NCBI GenBank assembly: GCA_028280195.1
Contig: JANQMH010000069.1
Location: 1-64,000, forward strand
Reading direction: 5' to 3'
From: Exilibacterium sp.
Lineage (GTDB): Bacteria > Pseudomonadota > Gammaproteobacteria > Pseudomonadales > Cellvibrionaceae
DNA: 64,000 bases
The notes under the pieces are model-generated. The model was not told where the DNA came from. It did no database searches and was given only the letters and a program-made list of their open reading frames with translations. The position numbers were made by a program, and so were the translations under genes. Shown here one piece after another: positions 26,826 to 36,874 of the stretch (within the stretch, counting starts at the first letter, position 1; each line of letters begins with the position of its first letter).

Positions 26826-27980
26826 ATGTCTGAGTATTCCGTCTTCACCTCCGAATCGGTATCGGAGGGTCACCCCGATAAAATGGCCGACCAGATTTCC
26901 GATGCTGTACTGGACGCCATTATCAAGGACGACGCCAATGCCCGCGTGGCGGTGGAAACACTGGTGAAAACCGGTATGGCGATCGTCGCCGGCGAGGTCC
27001 GCACCTCCACCTATATCGATCTGGAGGATCTGATTCGCAGCGTTATCCTGGATATCGGCTACAACTCCAGCGAGGTCGGTTTTGACGGCGCCTCCTGTGC
27101 CGTACTCAACGCCATCGGCAAGCAGTCATCGGATATCGCCATGGGCGTGGACGAGGCCACCGACAAGGATATGGGCGCCGGCGACCAGGGCCTGATGTTC
27201 GGCTACGCCACCAATGAAACCGACGTGCTGATGCCGGCGCCGATTTACTATTCCCACCGCCTGGTGGAGCGCCAGGCGCATCTGCGCAAACAGGGCGTGC
27301 TGCCGTGGCTGCGCCCGGACGCCAAAAGCCAGGTAACGCTGCGCTACGAGAACGGCAAGCCGATCGCCGTCGATGCCGTGGTACTGTCAACGCAGCACGA
27401 TCCGGATGTCAGCCAGGAAAACATCCGCGAAGCGGTAATGGATGAAATCATCAAGCACACCCTGCCGGGGGAATGGCTGCACGCCGACACCCGCTATCAC
27501 ATCAATCCCACCGGCAACTTCGTCATCGGCGGCCCGGTCGGCGACTGCGGGCTGACCGGCCGCAAGATCATTGTCGACACCTACGGCGGCATGGCCCGCC
27601 ACGGCGGCGGCGCCTTCTCCGGCAAAGACCCCTCCAAGGTGGACCGCTCCGCTGCCTATGCCGGCCGCTACGTGGCGAAGAACATCGTCGCCGCCGGCCT
27701 GGCCGATCGCTGCGAAATTCAGATTTCCTACGCCATCGGTGTGGCCGAGCCGACTTCGATATCCGTCAATACCTTCGCCACCGGCAAGGTCGACGACGAC
27801 CACATTGTGGAACTGGTGCGCGAACACTTCGACCTGCGCCCGCGCGGGCTGATTGACATGCTCGACCTCAAGCGCCCGATCTACCGCGACACTGCCGCCT
27901 ACGGCCATTTCGGCCGCGAGGGCGACAACTTTACCTGGGAAAAAACCGACAAAGCCGAACTGCTGAAGTCTGTGCTTTGA
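26826..27980 (+). CDS. metK: S-adenosylmethionine synthetase
   Basis: Makes SAM from methionine and ATP. 384 residues, the standard size. [17 protein letters not shown] at the start, [16 protein letters not shown], and the P-loop-like [19 protein letters not shown] are diagnostic. The frame is open from 26772, but the ATG at 26826 gives the family N-terminus. First enzyme gene of metK-ahcY-metF. Confidence 0.97.
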   Translation: MSEYSVFTSESVSEGHPDKMADQISDAVLDAIIKDDANARVAVETLVKTGMAIVAGEVRTSTYIDLEDLIRSVILDIGYNSSEVGFDGASCAVLNAIGKQSSDIAMGVDEATDKDMGAGDQGLMFGYATNETDVLMPAPIYYSHRLVERQAHLRKQGVLPWLRPDAKSQVTLRYENGKPIAVDAVVLSTQHDPDVSQENIREAVMDEIIKHTLPGEWLHADTRYHINPTGNFVIGGPVGDCGLTGRKIIVDTYGGMARHGGGAFSGKDPSKVDRSAAYAGRYVAKNIVAAGLADRCEIQISYAIGVAEPTSISVNTFATGKVDDDHIVELVREHFDLRPRGLIDMLDLKRPIYRDTAAYGHFGREGDNFTWEKTDKAELLKSVL

Positions 27981-28024
27981 TCTGCCGGCACAGACTCGAA
28001 ACCTGATCAAACGGAGATGTATCC

Positions 28025-29431
28025 ATGACAGCTAATGTAAAAATCGTAGAAAACTTCAGCGACTACAAAGTCCGCGATATCAGCCTGGCCGACTGGGGCC
28101 GCAAGGAAATCGATATCGCCGAAGGTGAAATGCCGGCGCTGATGGCGCTGCGCCGCAAGTACAAACAGTCGCAACCGCTGGCCGGCGCCAGGATTATGGG
28201 TTGCATCCATATGACCATCCAGACCGCGGTGCTGATTGAAACGCTGGTGGAGCTGGGAGCGGAAGTGCGCTGGTCGTCCTGTAATATCTTCTCCACCCAG
28301 GACCACGCCGCCGCAGCCATCGCCGCCGCCGGTATTCCGGTGTTTGCCTGGAAAGGCGAAACCGAAGAGGAGTTCTGGTGGTGCATCGAGCAGACCATCG
28401 TCAAAGACGGCCAGGTCTGGAACGCCAATATGATCCTCGACGACGGCGGCGATCTGACCCAGATGGTCCACGATAAACACCCCGAGTTGTTGAACCATAT
28501 CCACGGCATCTCCGAAGAAACCACCACCGGTGTCCACCGCCTGGTGGAAATGATGGAAAAAGGCGAGCTGCTGGTGCCGGCCATCAACGTCAACGACGCG
28601 GTGACCAAGTCGAAAAACGACAACAAGTACGGTTGCCGCCACAGCCTCAACGACGCCGTCAAGCGCGGTACCGACCACCTGCTGTCCGGCAAAAAAGCGC
28701 TGGTGATCGGCTACGGTGATGTCGGCAAGGGTTCCGCCGCGTCACTGCGCCAGGAGGGCATGATCGTCAAGGTAACCGAGATCGATCCGATTTGCGCCAT
28801 GCAGGCCTGCATGGACGGCTTCGAGGTTGTCTCCCCTTACAAAGACGGCAACAACACCGGCAGGCCCGAGGATATCGACACGGCGCTGCTGCAGAATACC
28901 GACCTGATCGTCACCAGCACCGGCAATATCAATGTCTGTGATGCGCCCATGCTGCAGGCGGTCAAAAACGGCGCAGTGGTGTGCAATATCGGCCACTTCG
29001 ACAATGAAATCGACACCGCCTATATGCGCGACAACTGGAGCTGGGAAGAAGTCAAACCCCAGGTGCACAAAATCTACCGCGCCGCCAGCAAGGAGCAGGC
29101 CGGCGGCGACCATATTCTGCTGCTGTCCGAAGGCCGCCTGGTCAATCTGGGCAATGCCACCGGCCACCCCTCGCGCATCATGGACGGCTCGTTTGCCAAT
29201 CAGGTACTGGCACAGATTTATCTCTACGAAGCCAAATTCGCCGATCTGCCGCAAAGCGAGAAAGCCGCCAAGCTCTACGTCAAAGTGCTGCCGAAGAAGC
29301 TGGATGAGGAAGTGGCGCGGGACATGGTCGAGGGATTCGGCGGTGTTGTCACCAAGTTGACCAGGGACCAGGCCGACTATATCAACGTCAACCCCGAGGG
29401 TCCGTTCAAGCCGGATACCTATAAATATTGA
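28025..29431 (+). CDS. ahcY: S-adenosylhomocysteine hydrolase
   Basis: NAD-dependent hydrolase of 468 residues that recycles S-adenosylhomocysteine to homocysteine and adenosine. NAD site [37 protein letters not shown] near the N-terminus and the conserved tail PFKPDTYKY (usually KPDHYRY). Starts 44 bp after metK, leaving no room for a SAH riboswitch, so transcriptional control by the upstream regulator is more likely. Confidence 0.97.
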   Translation: MTANVKIVENFSDYKVRDISLADWGRKEIDIAEGEMPALMALRRKYKQSQPLAGARIMGCIHMTIQTAVLIETLVELGAEVRWSSCNIFSTQDHAAAAIAAAGIPVFAWKGETEEEFWWCIEQTIVKDGQVWNANMILDDGGDLTQMVHDKHPELLNHIHGISEETTTGVHRLVEMMEKGELLVPAINVNDAVTKSKNDNKYGCRHSLNDAVKRGTDHLLSGKKALVIGYGDVGKGSAASLRQEGMIVKVTEIDPICAMQACMDGFEVVSPYKDGNNTGRPEDIDTALLQNTDLIVTSTGNINVCDAPMLQAVKNGAVVCNIGHFDNEIDTAYMRDNWSWEEVKPQVHKIYRAASKEQAGGDHILLLSEGRLVNLGNATGHPSRIMDGSFANQVLAQIYLYEAKFADLPQSEKAAKLYVKVLPKKLDEEVARDMVEGFGGVVTKLTRDQADYINVNPEGPFKPDTYKY

Positions 29432-29455
29432 TACCTGTAAATACTGATCCGGCTC

Positions 29456-29493
29456 GAATAGCGGGGCGGCACCAATCGGTGGTCCCGCTATTC
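29456..29493 (+). promoter_or_regulatory. Stem-loop in the ahcY-metF gap
   Basis: GAATAGCGGG at 29456-29465 pairs perfectly with CCCGCTATTC at 29484-29493; inside it CACC pairs with GGTG. It lies 39 bp before the metF ATG and has no T-run, so it is not a classical terminator. It could stabilise or attenuate the mRNA. Confidence 0.55.
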
Positions 29494-29532
29494 ACAGCCC
29501 GGAATTTAAACTACCAGCAGTAAGAAAACGCC

Positions 29533-30375
29533 ATGAGCGACAAGCAAGATCTGCATCTGAGTTTTGAATTCTTCCCGCCGAAAACGCCGGCCGGCCACGA
29601 AAAACTGGCTGCGGTGTGCGAGCAGCTGGCTCAGTTCGGACCGGAATACTTTTCCGTGACTTACGGCGCCGGCGGCTCCACCCGCGACAATACCAAGGGC
29701 ACGGTTTTCGGCATCAAGGAAAAAGGCCTGGCGGTAGCCCCGCACCTGTCGTTCGGCGGCGACAGCGAGGCAAATACCCGCGCGCTGCTGGGGCAATACC
29801 GGAGCGCCGGTATCGATCGCATTGTGGCGCTGCGCGGCGACATGCCCTCCGGCATGGGCGGCGCCTCGCAGCTCGTCTACGCCAATCAGCTGGTGGCCTT
29901 TATCCGCGAGCACTTCGGCGACCAGTTTCAACTGGCGGTGGCCGCCTACCCGGAAATACACCCGGAAGCGAAAAGCTATGATGCCGACGTGGGCTTCTTA
30001 AAAGGCAAGTTCGACGCCGGCGCCGACAGCGCCATTACCCAGTACTTCTACAACCCGGACGCCTATTTTTATTTTATCGAGCAGTGCCGGAAGCAGGGCA
30101 TTACCCAGCCGGTCTATCCGGGCATCATGCCGATTACCAATTTCAAGAATCTGGCGCGCTTCAGCGATAACTGCGGCGCCGAGATTCCGCGCTGGCTGCG
30201 CAAGCGTATGGAAGGCTTTGGCGATGATACCGACAGTGTCAAAGCGCTGGGGCTGGACCTGGTGACCGAGCTGTGCGAAACACTGCTGGAAAACGAGGCA
30301 CCGGGGCTGCATTTTTACACCATGAACCAGGCCGAGCCCACAGCGTCGATTTTGCGCAACCTGGGTTTGAGTTAA
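29533..30375 (+). CDS. metF: 5,10-methylenetetrahydrofolate reductase
   Basis: FAD enzyme of 280 residues supplying 5-methyl-THF for methionine synthesis. FEFFPPKTPAGHEKL at the start, FSVTYGAGGSTRDNT, VALRGDMPSG and the ITQYFYNPDAYFYFIEQC and PGIMPI segments are typical. It completes the SAM-cycle block with metK and ahcY; no methionine synthase gene is in the window. Confidence 0.95.
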   Translation: MSDKQDLHLSFEFFPPKTPAGHEKLAAVCEQLAQFGPEYFSVTYGAGGSTRDNTKGTVFGIKEKGLAVAPHLSFGGDSEANTRALLGQYRSAGIDRIVALRGDMPSGMGGASQLVYANQLVAFIREHFGDQFQLAVAAYPEIHPEAKSYDADVGFLKGKFDAGADSAITQYFYNPDAYFYFIEQCRKQGITQPVYPGIMPITNFKNLARFSDNCGAEIPRWLRKRMEGFGDDTDSVKALGLDLVTELCETLLENEAPGLHFYTMNQAEPTASILRNLGLS

Positions 30376-30393
30376 CCCGGCAAGTCCGGCCTT

Positions 30394-31125
30394 ATGCGTC
30401 TCACGCGTATCTATACGCCTCAACACCTCACACTGAAGCAAAAGCTGGCACTCGAGGCGGGCGCATCCCGGCATATTGCCAAAGTACTGCGCATGCGGGC
30501 GGGGCGCGAACTGGTGGTGTTCAACGGCCAGGGCGGCGAATACCGGGCGCAGATCACCGCAGCCGGCAATAACGCCGTCGAGGTCATATTGACGGATTTT
30601 TCCGCCGTCGACAGAGAGTCGCCGCTGGCGATAACGCTCGGCATCGGCATCTCCCGCGGCGACCGCATGGACTGGGTGATTCAAAAGGCGGTGGAGACGG
30701 GTGTGGCCGCAATCGCCCCGCTGTTTACCGAACGCACGGAAGTCAGGTTAGCCGCAGAGCGCCTGCAGAAAAAACACCGCCACTGGCAGCAGGTGATGAT
30801 CAGCGCCTGTGAGCAGTGCGGCCGCAACCGGCTGCCGCAAATCGCACAGCCGCAGCTGCTGCAGCCCTGGCTGCAGCAGGCCGCCGCGGATAAAAAATTC
30901 GTTCTACACCATAAAGCCGGCCGCCATCCGCTCGATGCCGGCGCAGAGCCGGCTTCGGTGGCGCTGCTGATCGGCCCCGAAGGCGGACTGGCCGGGCCGG
31001 AAATCGATGCCGCCGAAGGCCACGGCTTCGAAGCGCTGGCGCTCGGGCCGCGGGTATTGCGCACCGAAACCGCGCCGCTGGTGGCCATTGGCATACTGCA
31101 GCAGCTGTGGGGTGATATTCCCTGA
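30394..31125 (+). CDS. rsmE: 16S rRNA m3U1498 methyltransferase
   Basis: SPOUT-family enzyme of 243 residues that methylates U1498 of 16S rRNA. An N-terminal PUA-like domain (MRLTRIYTPQ...HIAKVLRMRAGRELVVFNGQGGEY) is followed by the knot domain with VALLIGPEGGLAGPEI and LGPRVLRTETAPLVAI. Starts 18 bp after metF. Confidence 0.95.
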   Translation: MRLTRIYTPQHLTLKQKLALEAGASRHIAKVLRMRAGRELVVFNGQGGEYRAQITAAGNNAVEVILTDFSAVDRESPLAITLGIGISRGDRMDWVIQKAVETGVAAIAPLFTERTEVRLAAERLQKKHRHWQQVMISACEQCGRNRLPQIAQPQLLQPWLQQAAADKKFVLHHKAGRHPLDAGAEPASVALLIGPEGGLAGPEIDAAEGHGFEALALGPRVLRTETAPLVAIGILQQLWGDIP

Positions 31126-31175
31126 CAGCCCGCCGGCGGCATTAATTGCCGGGTCTGGTGGTGCCGGAGCCAGCG

Positions 31176-33254
31176 CTAAAAGCGATAGCTGACCCGCCCG
31201 TAAATATTTCTGCCAGTACCATATAAGCGCTCACCCACCGCAAGTTCTCCGCCCGCCACCCGGTTATACCCGGCAAGATGATTGCGATGCGCCTTATCAA
31301 ATACATTGTCAATACCGCCACTCAAAGTCAGCTGCCTGGTGACATCGTAGAAAGCCCGCAGGTTAACCAGCCCGTAACCGGCGGTTTCCTCTTCACCATT
31401 GAACTCGGCAACCCGGGACTGCTCGGCATAAAGCTCCGATTCCAGCGTTACCGAGTAATTCGTCTGCTGATAGGTCAGGCCGATGCGCCCGTTAAGCGGC
31501 GCGATGCGGTACAGGTCATCGCTGACGTCGGTGCGCTCACCCCTGACATAGCTGACATGCCCGTCGAGCCGCAGCGTATCGCTCAACTGATAGCTGTAAA
31601 GCGCATCGATACCATAGATCTCCGCCTCCACATTGTTGAACTGCAACGCCGGGTTGCCGCCCATCATCATACTGACCCTGTTGGCAGTGGCATTGGTGGT
31701 GGGCGTACCCTGGATAAAGTCATCGATATCGCGGTAGAAAAGCTCCGGGGAGATGGAGAAAGTGCCGTTATCGAATGACAATCCCAAATTGATTTCATGG
31801 GCGACTTCGCTGTCCAGCGACAGGTTGCCGATATAACTGCGGCCGTCCGCCAGGCCGCCGGTGCTCTGCATCGGCAGCCACAGGTAGCGCTCCTGATAGC
31901 TGGGCGCCCGGGTCTTGCGCGCCAGCCCGGCATGCAGGCCCAGGCCGTTTTCCAGCCGGCGGGCATATTTCACGACCCAGTCGGTATTGCGGTAAGTCTC
32001 GCTGCGGTCGGCACCGTTAAACGCGGCCGCCAGGGCATTGGCGTTGGTCATCATCATCACCGGCATGCCGCTGGCCGAAACCGGGTCGGCATCGGTGTTG
32101 ATGGTGTTAAAACGCAGCCCCAGCTCCAGCGACCAGTCCGCCTGCCGCTGCACCCACTCGCCAAACAGCCCGTAAGTATTGCGAACCGGGTCGTTAAAGT
32201 TTTCAATCGCAAACAGGGGATTATTCGGGTTGCTGACATCGGCATTGTGGATCTCTTCGTTGACGTCCACACCGAAGGTAAATTCTCCCTGCCACAACGG
32301 CCGATTGGCTTTGAGGGCATAGTCCAGGGTGCGGCCGGTGGTATGGGCGGAGCGATAGCCCATCGGGCTGGCCGGTGCCTGGCGCAGGGTGAAGTTGTCC
32401 ATGCCGTGGTCGGCGTGGCTGTAGCTGATATGGCCGAAAACGCTGGTCTCACCGATGGCGGTGCTGAAATTGACGGTGGCGATATCGCTGTCTATGTAAA
32501 CGATGTCCATCGGCAGCGCCGGCGTGCCGCTGATATTGGTTTCATTGCGCCCCACGCTAATGGAGAACTCGTTGCCGTTGCGCTGGTAGCCGTAATGCAG
32601 GTTGTAGCGGTCGCGATCGTACTCGGTGGCCGCAATCGCTTTGTTGCCCTCGAATTTGCTGTCGTTGCCGTTATCGTAGCCGGCGATCAAGGCCACCTTG
32701 TGGTGCTGGTTGGCGCCGTAAACCAGAGCGCTGGCGCTGATACCGTCGTTCAGGCCGCTGTAGCTGGTGTCGATATGGCTGTGCAACTCGGCTTCCGGGC
32801 CATCACTGAAGTCGCCGTTGCGGGTGACCGCTTCAATATGGCCACCGAGGGTTTCCTGGGCGGCGGATACCGAAACAATGCCGCGGTTGACACGCAGCTC
32901 GCGCAGCAGGGTTTTAGGCGCGTAAGACAGCGGCGAGTCCATGCTGTTGGGCCCGCCGTTGGCCAGCACCGCGCCATCGACGGCCACACTGACCCGATCG
33001 CCATAGGTGCCGCGGTACTGGGCGATACCAACCAGCGGGCCATTGCTATTGACATTGGCGCCGGGCACGCGCCGCAGCAGGGTGGCGGTATCGGCACTGA
33101 TACTGACTTCGGGTTCGACGCTGGTGGCATCGGGCGCCGCCAGCGCCGATTCAACTACCACAATTTCCGGCAATTGGCCGCGACCTTCGGCGGCGATAGA
33201 CTGAGCGGCCACGGCGGCCGCCAGGGGCAGGTAGGCAAACGTCTTTATATTCAC
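31176..33254 (-). CDS. TonB-dependent receptor, OprC/NosA-like (copper)
   Basis: Outer-membrane receptor of 692 residues with an N-terminal signal peptide, plug domain (PEIVVVESALAAP; RVPGANVNSNGPLVGIAQYRG) and a beta barrel ending YGRVSYRF with the C-terminal aromatic. Resemblance to Pseudomonas OprC is good: SHADHGMDNFTLR matches YADHIMDNFRLR, and the NSMDSPLSY plug loop matches GRMDAPTSY. Several Met clusters (MPVMMM, VSMMMGG) fit a copper role. Of the OprC copper ligands as I recall them, the His and Met of HxM and one plug Met are kept, but the plug Cys is replaced by Gly. It converges with rsmE. Exact substrate is uncertain. Confidence 0.8.
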   Translation of the reverse strand: MNIKTFAYLPLAAAVAAQSIAAEGRGQLPEIVVVESALAAPDATSVEPEVSISADTATLLRRVPGANVNSNGPLVGIAQYRGTYGDRVSVAVDGAVLANGGPNSMDSPLSYAPKTLLRELRVNRGIVSVSAAQETLGGHIEAVTRNGDFSDGPEAELHSHIDTSYSGLNDGISASALVYGANQHHKVALIAGYDNGNDSKFEGNKAIAATEYDRDRYNLHYGYQRNGNEFSISVGRNETNISGTPALPMDIVYIDSDIATVNFSTAIGETSVFGHISYSHADHGMDNFTLRQAPASPMGYRSAHTTGRTLDYALKANRPLWQGEFTFGVDVNEEIHNADVSNPNNPLFAIENFNDPVRNTYGLFGEWVQRQADWSLELGLRFNTINTDADPVSASGMPVMMMTNANALAAAFNGADRSETYRNTDWVVKYARRLENGLGLHAGLARKTRAPSYQERYLWLPMQSTGGLADGRSYIGNLSLDSEVAHEINLGLSFDNGTFSISPELFYRDIDDFIQGTPTTNATANRVSMMMGGNPALQFNNVEAEIYGIDALYSYQLSDTLRLDGHVSYVRGERTDVSDDLYRIAPLNGRIGLTYQQTNYSVTLESELYAEQSRVAEFNGEEETAGYGLVNLRAFYDVTRQLTLSGGIDNVFDKAHRNHLAGYNRVAGGELAVGERLYGTGRNIYGRVSYRF

Positions 33255-33397
33255 GGGAAATCCTGTGCTGCACTGATATTGGGCAAAGCAAAGCGCCCAT
33301 CATAATCACTTCTGCCGCGGCGGGCCTGTGACAAAATGTCGCAACCCGGCCGCAGGGGCAGAGGAAAGAGTGTTCAAACTGCAGCAAATGGATGGAT

Positions 33398-34564
33398 CTA
33401 TCGCTTATCTGCGGTGCCTTCGGCGCAAAAGCCGGCGCTCAGGGCTTCGACGATCCGCTGCGCGGCTCTGCCATCGCCATAGGGATTATGGGCCACAGAC
33501 ATTTTCCGGTAGCAGGCCTGATCCAGTAACAGGGTCTCCACCTGGCGGATAATAGCCCCGGCATCGGTGCCGACCAGCACCACAGTGCCAGCCGCTACCG
33601 CCTCGGGCCGCTCGGTGACAGTGCGCATCACCAGTACCGGCTTACCCAGTGAAGGCGCCTCCTCCTGAATGCCGCCGGAGTCGGTAAGAATCAGATCGCA
33701 GCGGTCCATCAGCCAGACAAAAGGCGCATAGTCCTGGGGCTCGATCAAGAAGATGTTTTCAGTATCGCCCAGCAACTGATTGACAGGCCGCTGCACATTG
33801 GGGTTCAGGTGTACCGGATAGACCAGGTCCCAGTCGGGGTGACTCTGCGCCAGCGTTTTAATCGCCGTGCAAAGGTCGATAAAGCCTTGGCCGAAATTTT
33901 CCCGCCGGTGACCGGTAATCAAAATAAAGCGCCGCCGGCTGTCGGTAATGCGTTGATAAAGCCGCTCGCCCAACAGCCGGCGCCAGTGCTCACTGCCGGC
34001 GGCGGCAACCTTGTCACGCACCATCAGCAGGGCATCCACCACCGTATTGCCGGTTACGAAAATTTTCTCCGCCGGCATGCCTTCCGCCAGCAGGTGATCG
34101 CGGGCGCCCGCTGTCGGCGCGAAGTGGTAGTTGCAGATGCGGCTTACCAGACTCCTGTTTGCCTCTTCCGGAAAAGGTGCGCGCAGATTGCCGCTGCGCA
34201 GCCCGGCCTCGACATGGCCGACCGGGATATGCTGGTAAAACGCCGCCAGCCCGGCGGCAAAGCAGGTGGTGGTATCACCGTGCACCAAGACCAGATCGGG
34301 TTTCGCCTGCCGCAACACTGTGCGCAGGTTCAGCAGTACACCGGCGGTGATGTCGAACAAGTCCTGCCCGGGCTTCATCAAATCCAGGTCGTAATCCGCC
34401 TCGATGGCAAAAATCTGCATGACCTGATCCAGCATCTGCCGGTGCTGGGCGGTCACGCAGACGCTGGACTCAAAGCCTTCGGCCCGGCGCAGCTGCAGGA
34501 CCACCGGCGCCATTTTGATCGCCTCCGGCCGGGTGCCGAAAATGCTCATTACCTTGACGCTCAT
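33398..34564 (-). CDS. wecB: UDP-N-acetylglucosamine 2-epimerase (non-hydrolysing)
   Basis: Epimerase of 388 residues converting UDP-GlcNAc to UDP-ManNAc. FGTRPEAIKMAPV at the start, GHVEAGLRSG, THRREN-type GHRRENFG and TDSGGIQEEAPSLGKPVLVMR are diagnostic. The ATG overlaps the wecC stop by 4 bp (ATGA). Provides precursor for a surface polysaccharide; the rest of such a locus is not clearly present. Confidence 0.94.
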   Translation of the reverse strand: MSVKVMSIFGTRPEAIKMAPVVLQLRRAEGFESSVCVTAQHRQMLDQVMQIFAIEADYDLDLMKPGQDLFDITAGVLLNLRTVLRQAKPDLVLVHGDTTTCFAAGLAAFYQHIPVGHVEAGLRSGNLRAPFPEEANRSLVSRICNYHFAPTAGARDHLLAEGMPAEKIFVTGNTVVDALLMVRDKVAAAGSEHWRRLLGERLYQRITDSRRRFILITGHRRENFGQGFIDLCTAIKTLAQSHPDWDLVYPVHLNPNVQRPVNQLLGDTENIFLIEPQDYAPFVWLMDRCDLILTDSGGIQEEAPSLGKPVLVMRTVTERPEAVAAGTVVLVGTDAGAIIRQVETLLLDQACYRKMSVAHNPYGDGRAAQRIVEALSAGFCAEGTADKR

Positions 34565-35769
34565 GAGAGAATACCGCGGGTGTCGATCACCACTTTCTCG
34601 TGCAGATCCTGGGGTTTGATACGCCGGAAGGGCTTGTGGTCCACCAGAATCACCACGATATCGGCGCGTGCAATCACCTCCTGATAAGGCAGCAGGTCGA
34701 AGTCGCCGTGCCCTTTCAGATTCGGCTCGGCAACCAGCAGCTGGCCGACCTCTTCGGCCTGCAGCTGGTTGACGATATCCAGGGCCGGCGACTGGCGCAG
34801 GTCGTTGACATCGGCCTTGAAGGCAAGCCCCAGACAGCCGATAACGGGGTGCTTGAATTTTTCCGCGCTGCTTCTGACTTTGCGGGTAACCCAGTCGGGC
34901 TTGGCGTCATTGACTTCGCGCGCGGTTTTGATCAGCCGCGAAACCCGCGGCGCGCCGGCGACGATAAACCAGGGGTCGACGGCGATGCAGTGGCCGCCCA
35001 CGCCGGGGCCCGGCTGCAGGATATTAACGCGCGGATGGCGGTTGGCCAGGGTAATCAGCTCCCACACATTGACACCCTGCTGATCGCAGATCAGCGACAG
35101 TTCGTTGGCAAAGGCAATATTGACATCGCGAAAGGCATTCTCCGTCAGCTTGGCCATCTCCGCGGTACGCGAATCGGTGGCGAGAATTTCACCGCGTACA
35201 AAGGTGTGATAGAAATCGGTGGCTTTCTCCGTGGCCAGTTCGTTCACGCCGCCGACAATGCGGTCGTTCTCCACCAGTTCGGTGAGAATCCGCCCCGGCA
35301 ACACGCGCTCCGGGCAGTGGGCCACAAACACCTGCTCATCGATATTGTGCCCGGACTCATCCAGAATCCGCGCCACCACATCCTCAGTGGTGCCGACCGG
35401 ACTGGTGGACTCGAGGATAACGATATTACCGGGCTGCACAAACGGCGCGATGCTGCGGGTGGCCGCTTCGATATAACTCACATCGGGCTGACGTTGCTCT
35501 TTAAAGGGAGTCGGCACCGCAATAATGAAAATATCCGCAGCGGCCGGCTCCTGTGCAGCGGTCAAACGGCCCGACTGCACGGCAGATTTGACCAGAATAT
35601 CCAAATCCGGCTCGACAATGTGGATATTGCCCTGATTAATGGTCTCCACCACCGCCTGGTCGACGTCAACGCCATGTACCTGAAAGCCCTTGGTACCCAG
35701 TAGGGAGGCGGTGGGCAGGCCGATATAACCCAGGCCGACGACACATACTCGGGTATTACTGATTTCCAC
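34561..35769 (-). CDS. wecC: UDP-N-acetyl-D-mannosamine dehydrogenase
   Basis: NAD-dependent nucleotide-sugar dehydrogenase of 402 residues making UDP-ManNAcA. Rossmann motif VVGLGYIGLPTASLLG, and the catalytic Cys in GPGVGGHCIAVDPWF. Translationally coupled to wecB. Likely promoter lies in the AT-richer region upstream of 35769. Confidence 0.93.
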   Translation of the reverse strand: MEISNTRVCVVGLGYIGLPTASLLGTKGFQVHGVDVDQAVVETINQGNIHIVEPDLDILVKSAVQSGRLTAAQEPAAADIFIIAVPTPFKEQRQPDVSYIEAATRSIAPFVQPGNIVILESTSPVGTTEDVVARILDESGHNIDEQVFVAHCPERVLPGRILTELVENDRIVGGVNELATEKATDFYHTFVRGEILATDSRTAEMAKLTENAFRDVNIAFANELSLICDQQGVNVWELITLANRHPRVNILQPGPGVGGHCIAVDPWFIVAGAPRVSRLIKTAREVNDAKPDWVTRKVRSSAEKFKHPVIGCLGLAFKADVNDLRQSPALDIVNQLQAEEVGQLLVAEPNLKGHGDFDLLPYQEVIARADIVVILVDHKPFRRIKPQDLHEKVVIDTRGILS

Positions 35770-36107
35770 TGTCTCGATATCCCTTGGCGGAGCAGAACAG
35801 CAAAATGTAAGGGGGCTTTATTAAGGGATTATGACCGGGAGGGAGCTAACGGCCAACTGGGCGCCTTTTTGTATGCACAATCTGACAGGGCGCTAAACGA
35901 TACGGTTCACGCCCTAACCTGCAGTGATACTCGGACCCAAGGCGAAGTTTTGGTAGTTGCCCGGCCGTTTCTACAACGGTACCGCCGAACGTTTATCCCA
36001 CTGCCGGCCAAGCACAAATCAGTGGCAGCAAAAACTGAACGTATTGACAGGATTTTTGTCGATCGTACAGAATCTGAAGACGGCGCAAAAGTAGACTGGT
36101 AAATACT
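35770..36107. other. 338-bp intergenic region, wecC / lipoprotein
   Basis: No supported gene. A 77-codon open frame at 35869-36102 has no family-like sequence or convincing start signal and was left out. The region should hold divergent promoters for wecCB and the lipoprotein gene. Confidence 0.5.
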
Positions 36108-36476
36108 ATGGTGAAATCTATTGCAGGAGTACTGGCGGCTCTTCTGGGCCTGCTCGCTTTATCGGCTTGCCAATCCAGCCCCAAGCGGGAAATACCGGCA
36201 CTGTTATGCGCGGAACGGGAGATGCAACCGGTTTGCGAGGCTTATAAATCCCGCAAGGTGAATACCCTGTTGCTGGAGTTGGTAGCGGACCGCGATGACG
36301 ACGGCCCGCAGGTCTCCGCCAAAAGGGTGATAGACAAGCATGGCGGTGAACTACTGCTGTGGTTGCCGGTGAGCCACACGCTGGTGGTCAAGGTAAATCG
36401 GGAAGCGCTTATCGAGCTGGCGCAGTTATCAGTGGTTGAAACCATTTCTCTGGATACAGAGCGGGAATTGTATTAA
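36108..36476 (+). CDS. Small hypothetical lipoprotein
   Basis: Protein of 122 residues with a clear lipoprotein signal (IAGVLAALLGLLALSAC, Cys about 21). The mature part has no family I recognise: it contains two Cys (LLCAEREMQPVCEAY), a charged middle (VADRDDDGPQVS) and a C-terminal strand-helix pattern (LVVKVNREALIELAQLSVVETISL) reminiscent of a small alpha/beta inhibitor-like fold. It stands alone between wecC and a decayed deaminase. Confidence 0.6.
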   Translation: MVKSIAGVLAALLGLLALSACQSSPKREIPALLCAEREMQPVCEAYKSRKVNTLLLELVADRDDDGPQVSAKRVIDKHGGELLLWLPVSHTLVVKVNREALIELAQLSVVETISLDTERELY

Positions 36477-36520
36477 ACAGAACTCTCGATTGCAGCAACC
36501 GCATTGATAAGGTAGCTATA

Positions 36521-36762
36521 ATGGACAAGTTCTTGACGGCGGCGATTGAAGAGGCCGAAGCAGGGCTAAAAGAGGGTGGCATTCCGATGTGTTCGGGGAC
36601 AATACTGCTGTACGGTATCCCGCACATTGTTATCGCTGAAAACATTAATTTTATGGGGAAGAAGAGCTTCTTAAATCGAGAGGCGTAAAGCTGCAAGTTT
36701 TACAGAATGCTAAACACATCGAGATGATGGGAAAGTTCACTCGGAAATATCCGCATTTGTAG
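36521..36762 (+). pseudogene. Cytosine deaminase (Fcy1/CDA-like) remnant: internal deletion plus frameshift
   Basis: The reading begins MDKFLTAAIEEAEAGLKEGGIP like a cytosine deaminase, then jumps directly to MCSGTILLYGIPHIVIAENINFMG, which lies about 60-65 residues later in intact enzymes. The lost part contains the zinc-binding H-x-E motif and the first half of P-C-x-x-C. After GKK a one-base loss (a G near 36659) shifts the frame; reading on in the other frame gives EELLKSRGV and IEMMGKF down to a stop at 36760. The gene is therefore dead in two ways. Confidence 0.85.
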
Positions 36763-36874
36763 AATGAAGGTATTGGCGAGTGACTTTTATACTTGTCGGC
36801 CGCGAGAATCCGGCGTGTCGCCACGAGCTGTGAGATTTTCGCAGAGGAAGTTTCCAACGGCCTGGCTAAGCGGC

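Noticed and set aside
35869..36102. 77-codon open frame between wecC and the lipoprotein gene
   Set aside because: No ribosome-binding site, no family pattern and unusual composition; likely chance.
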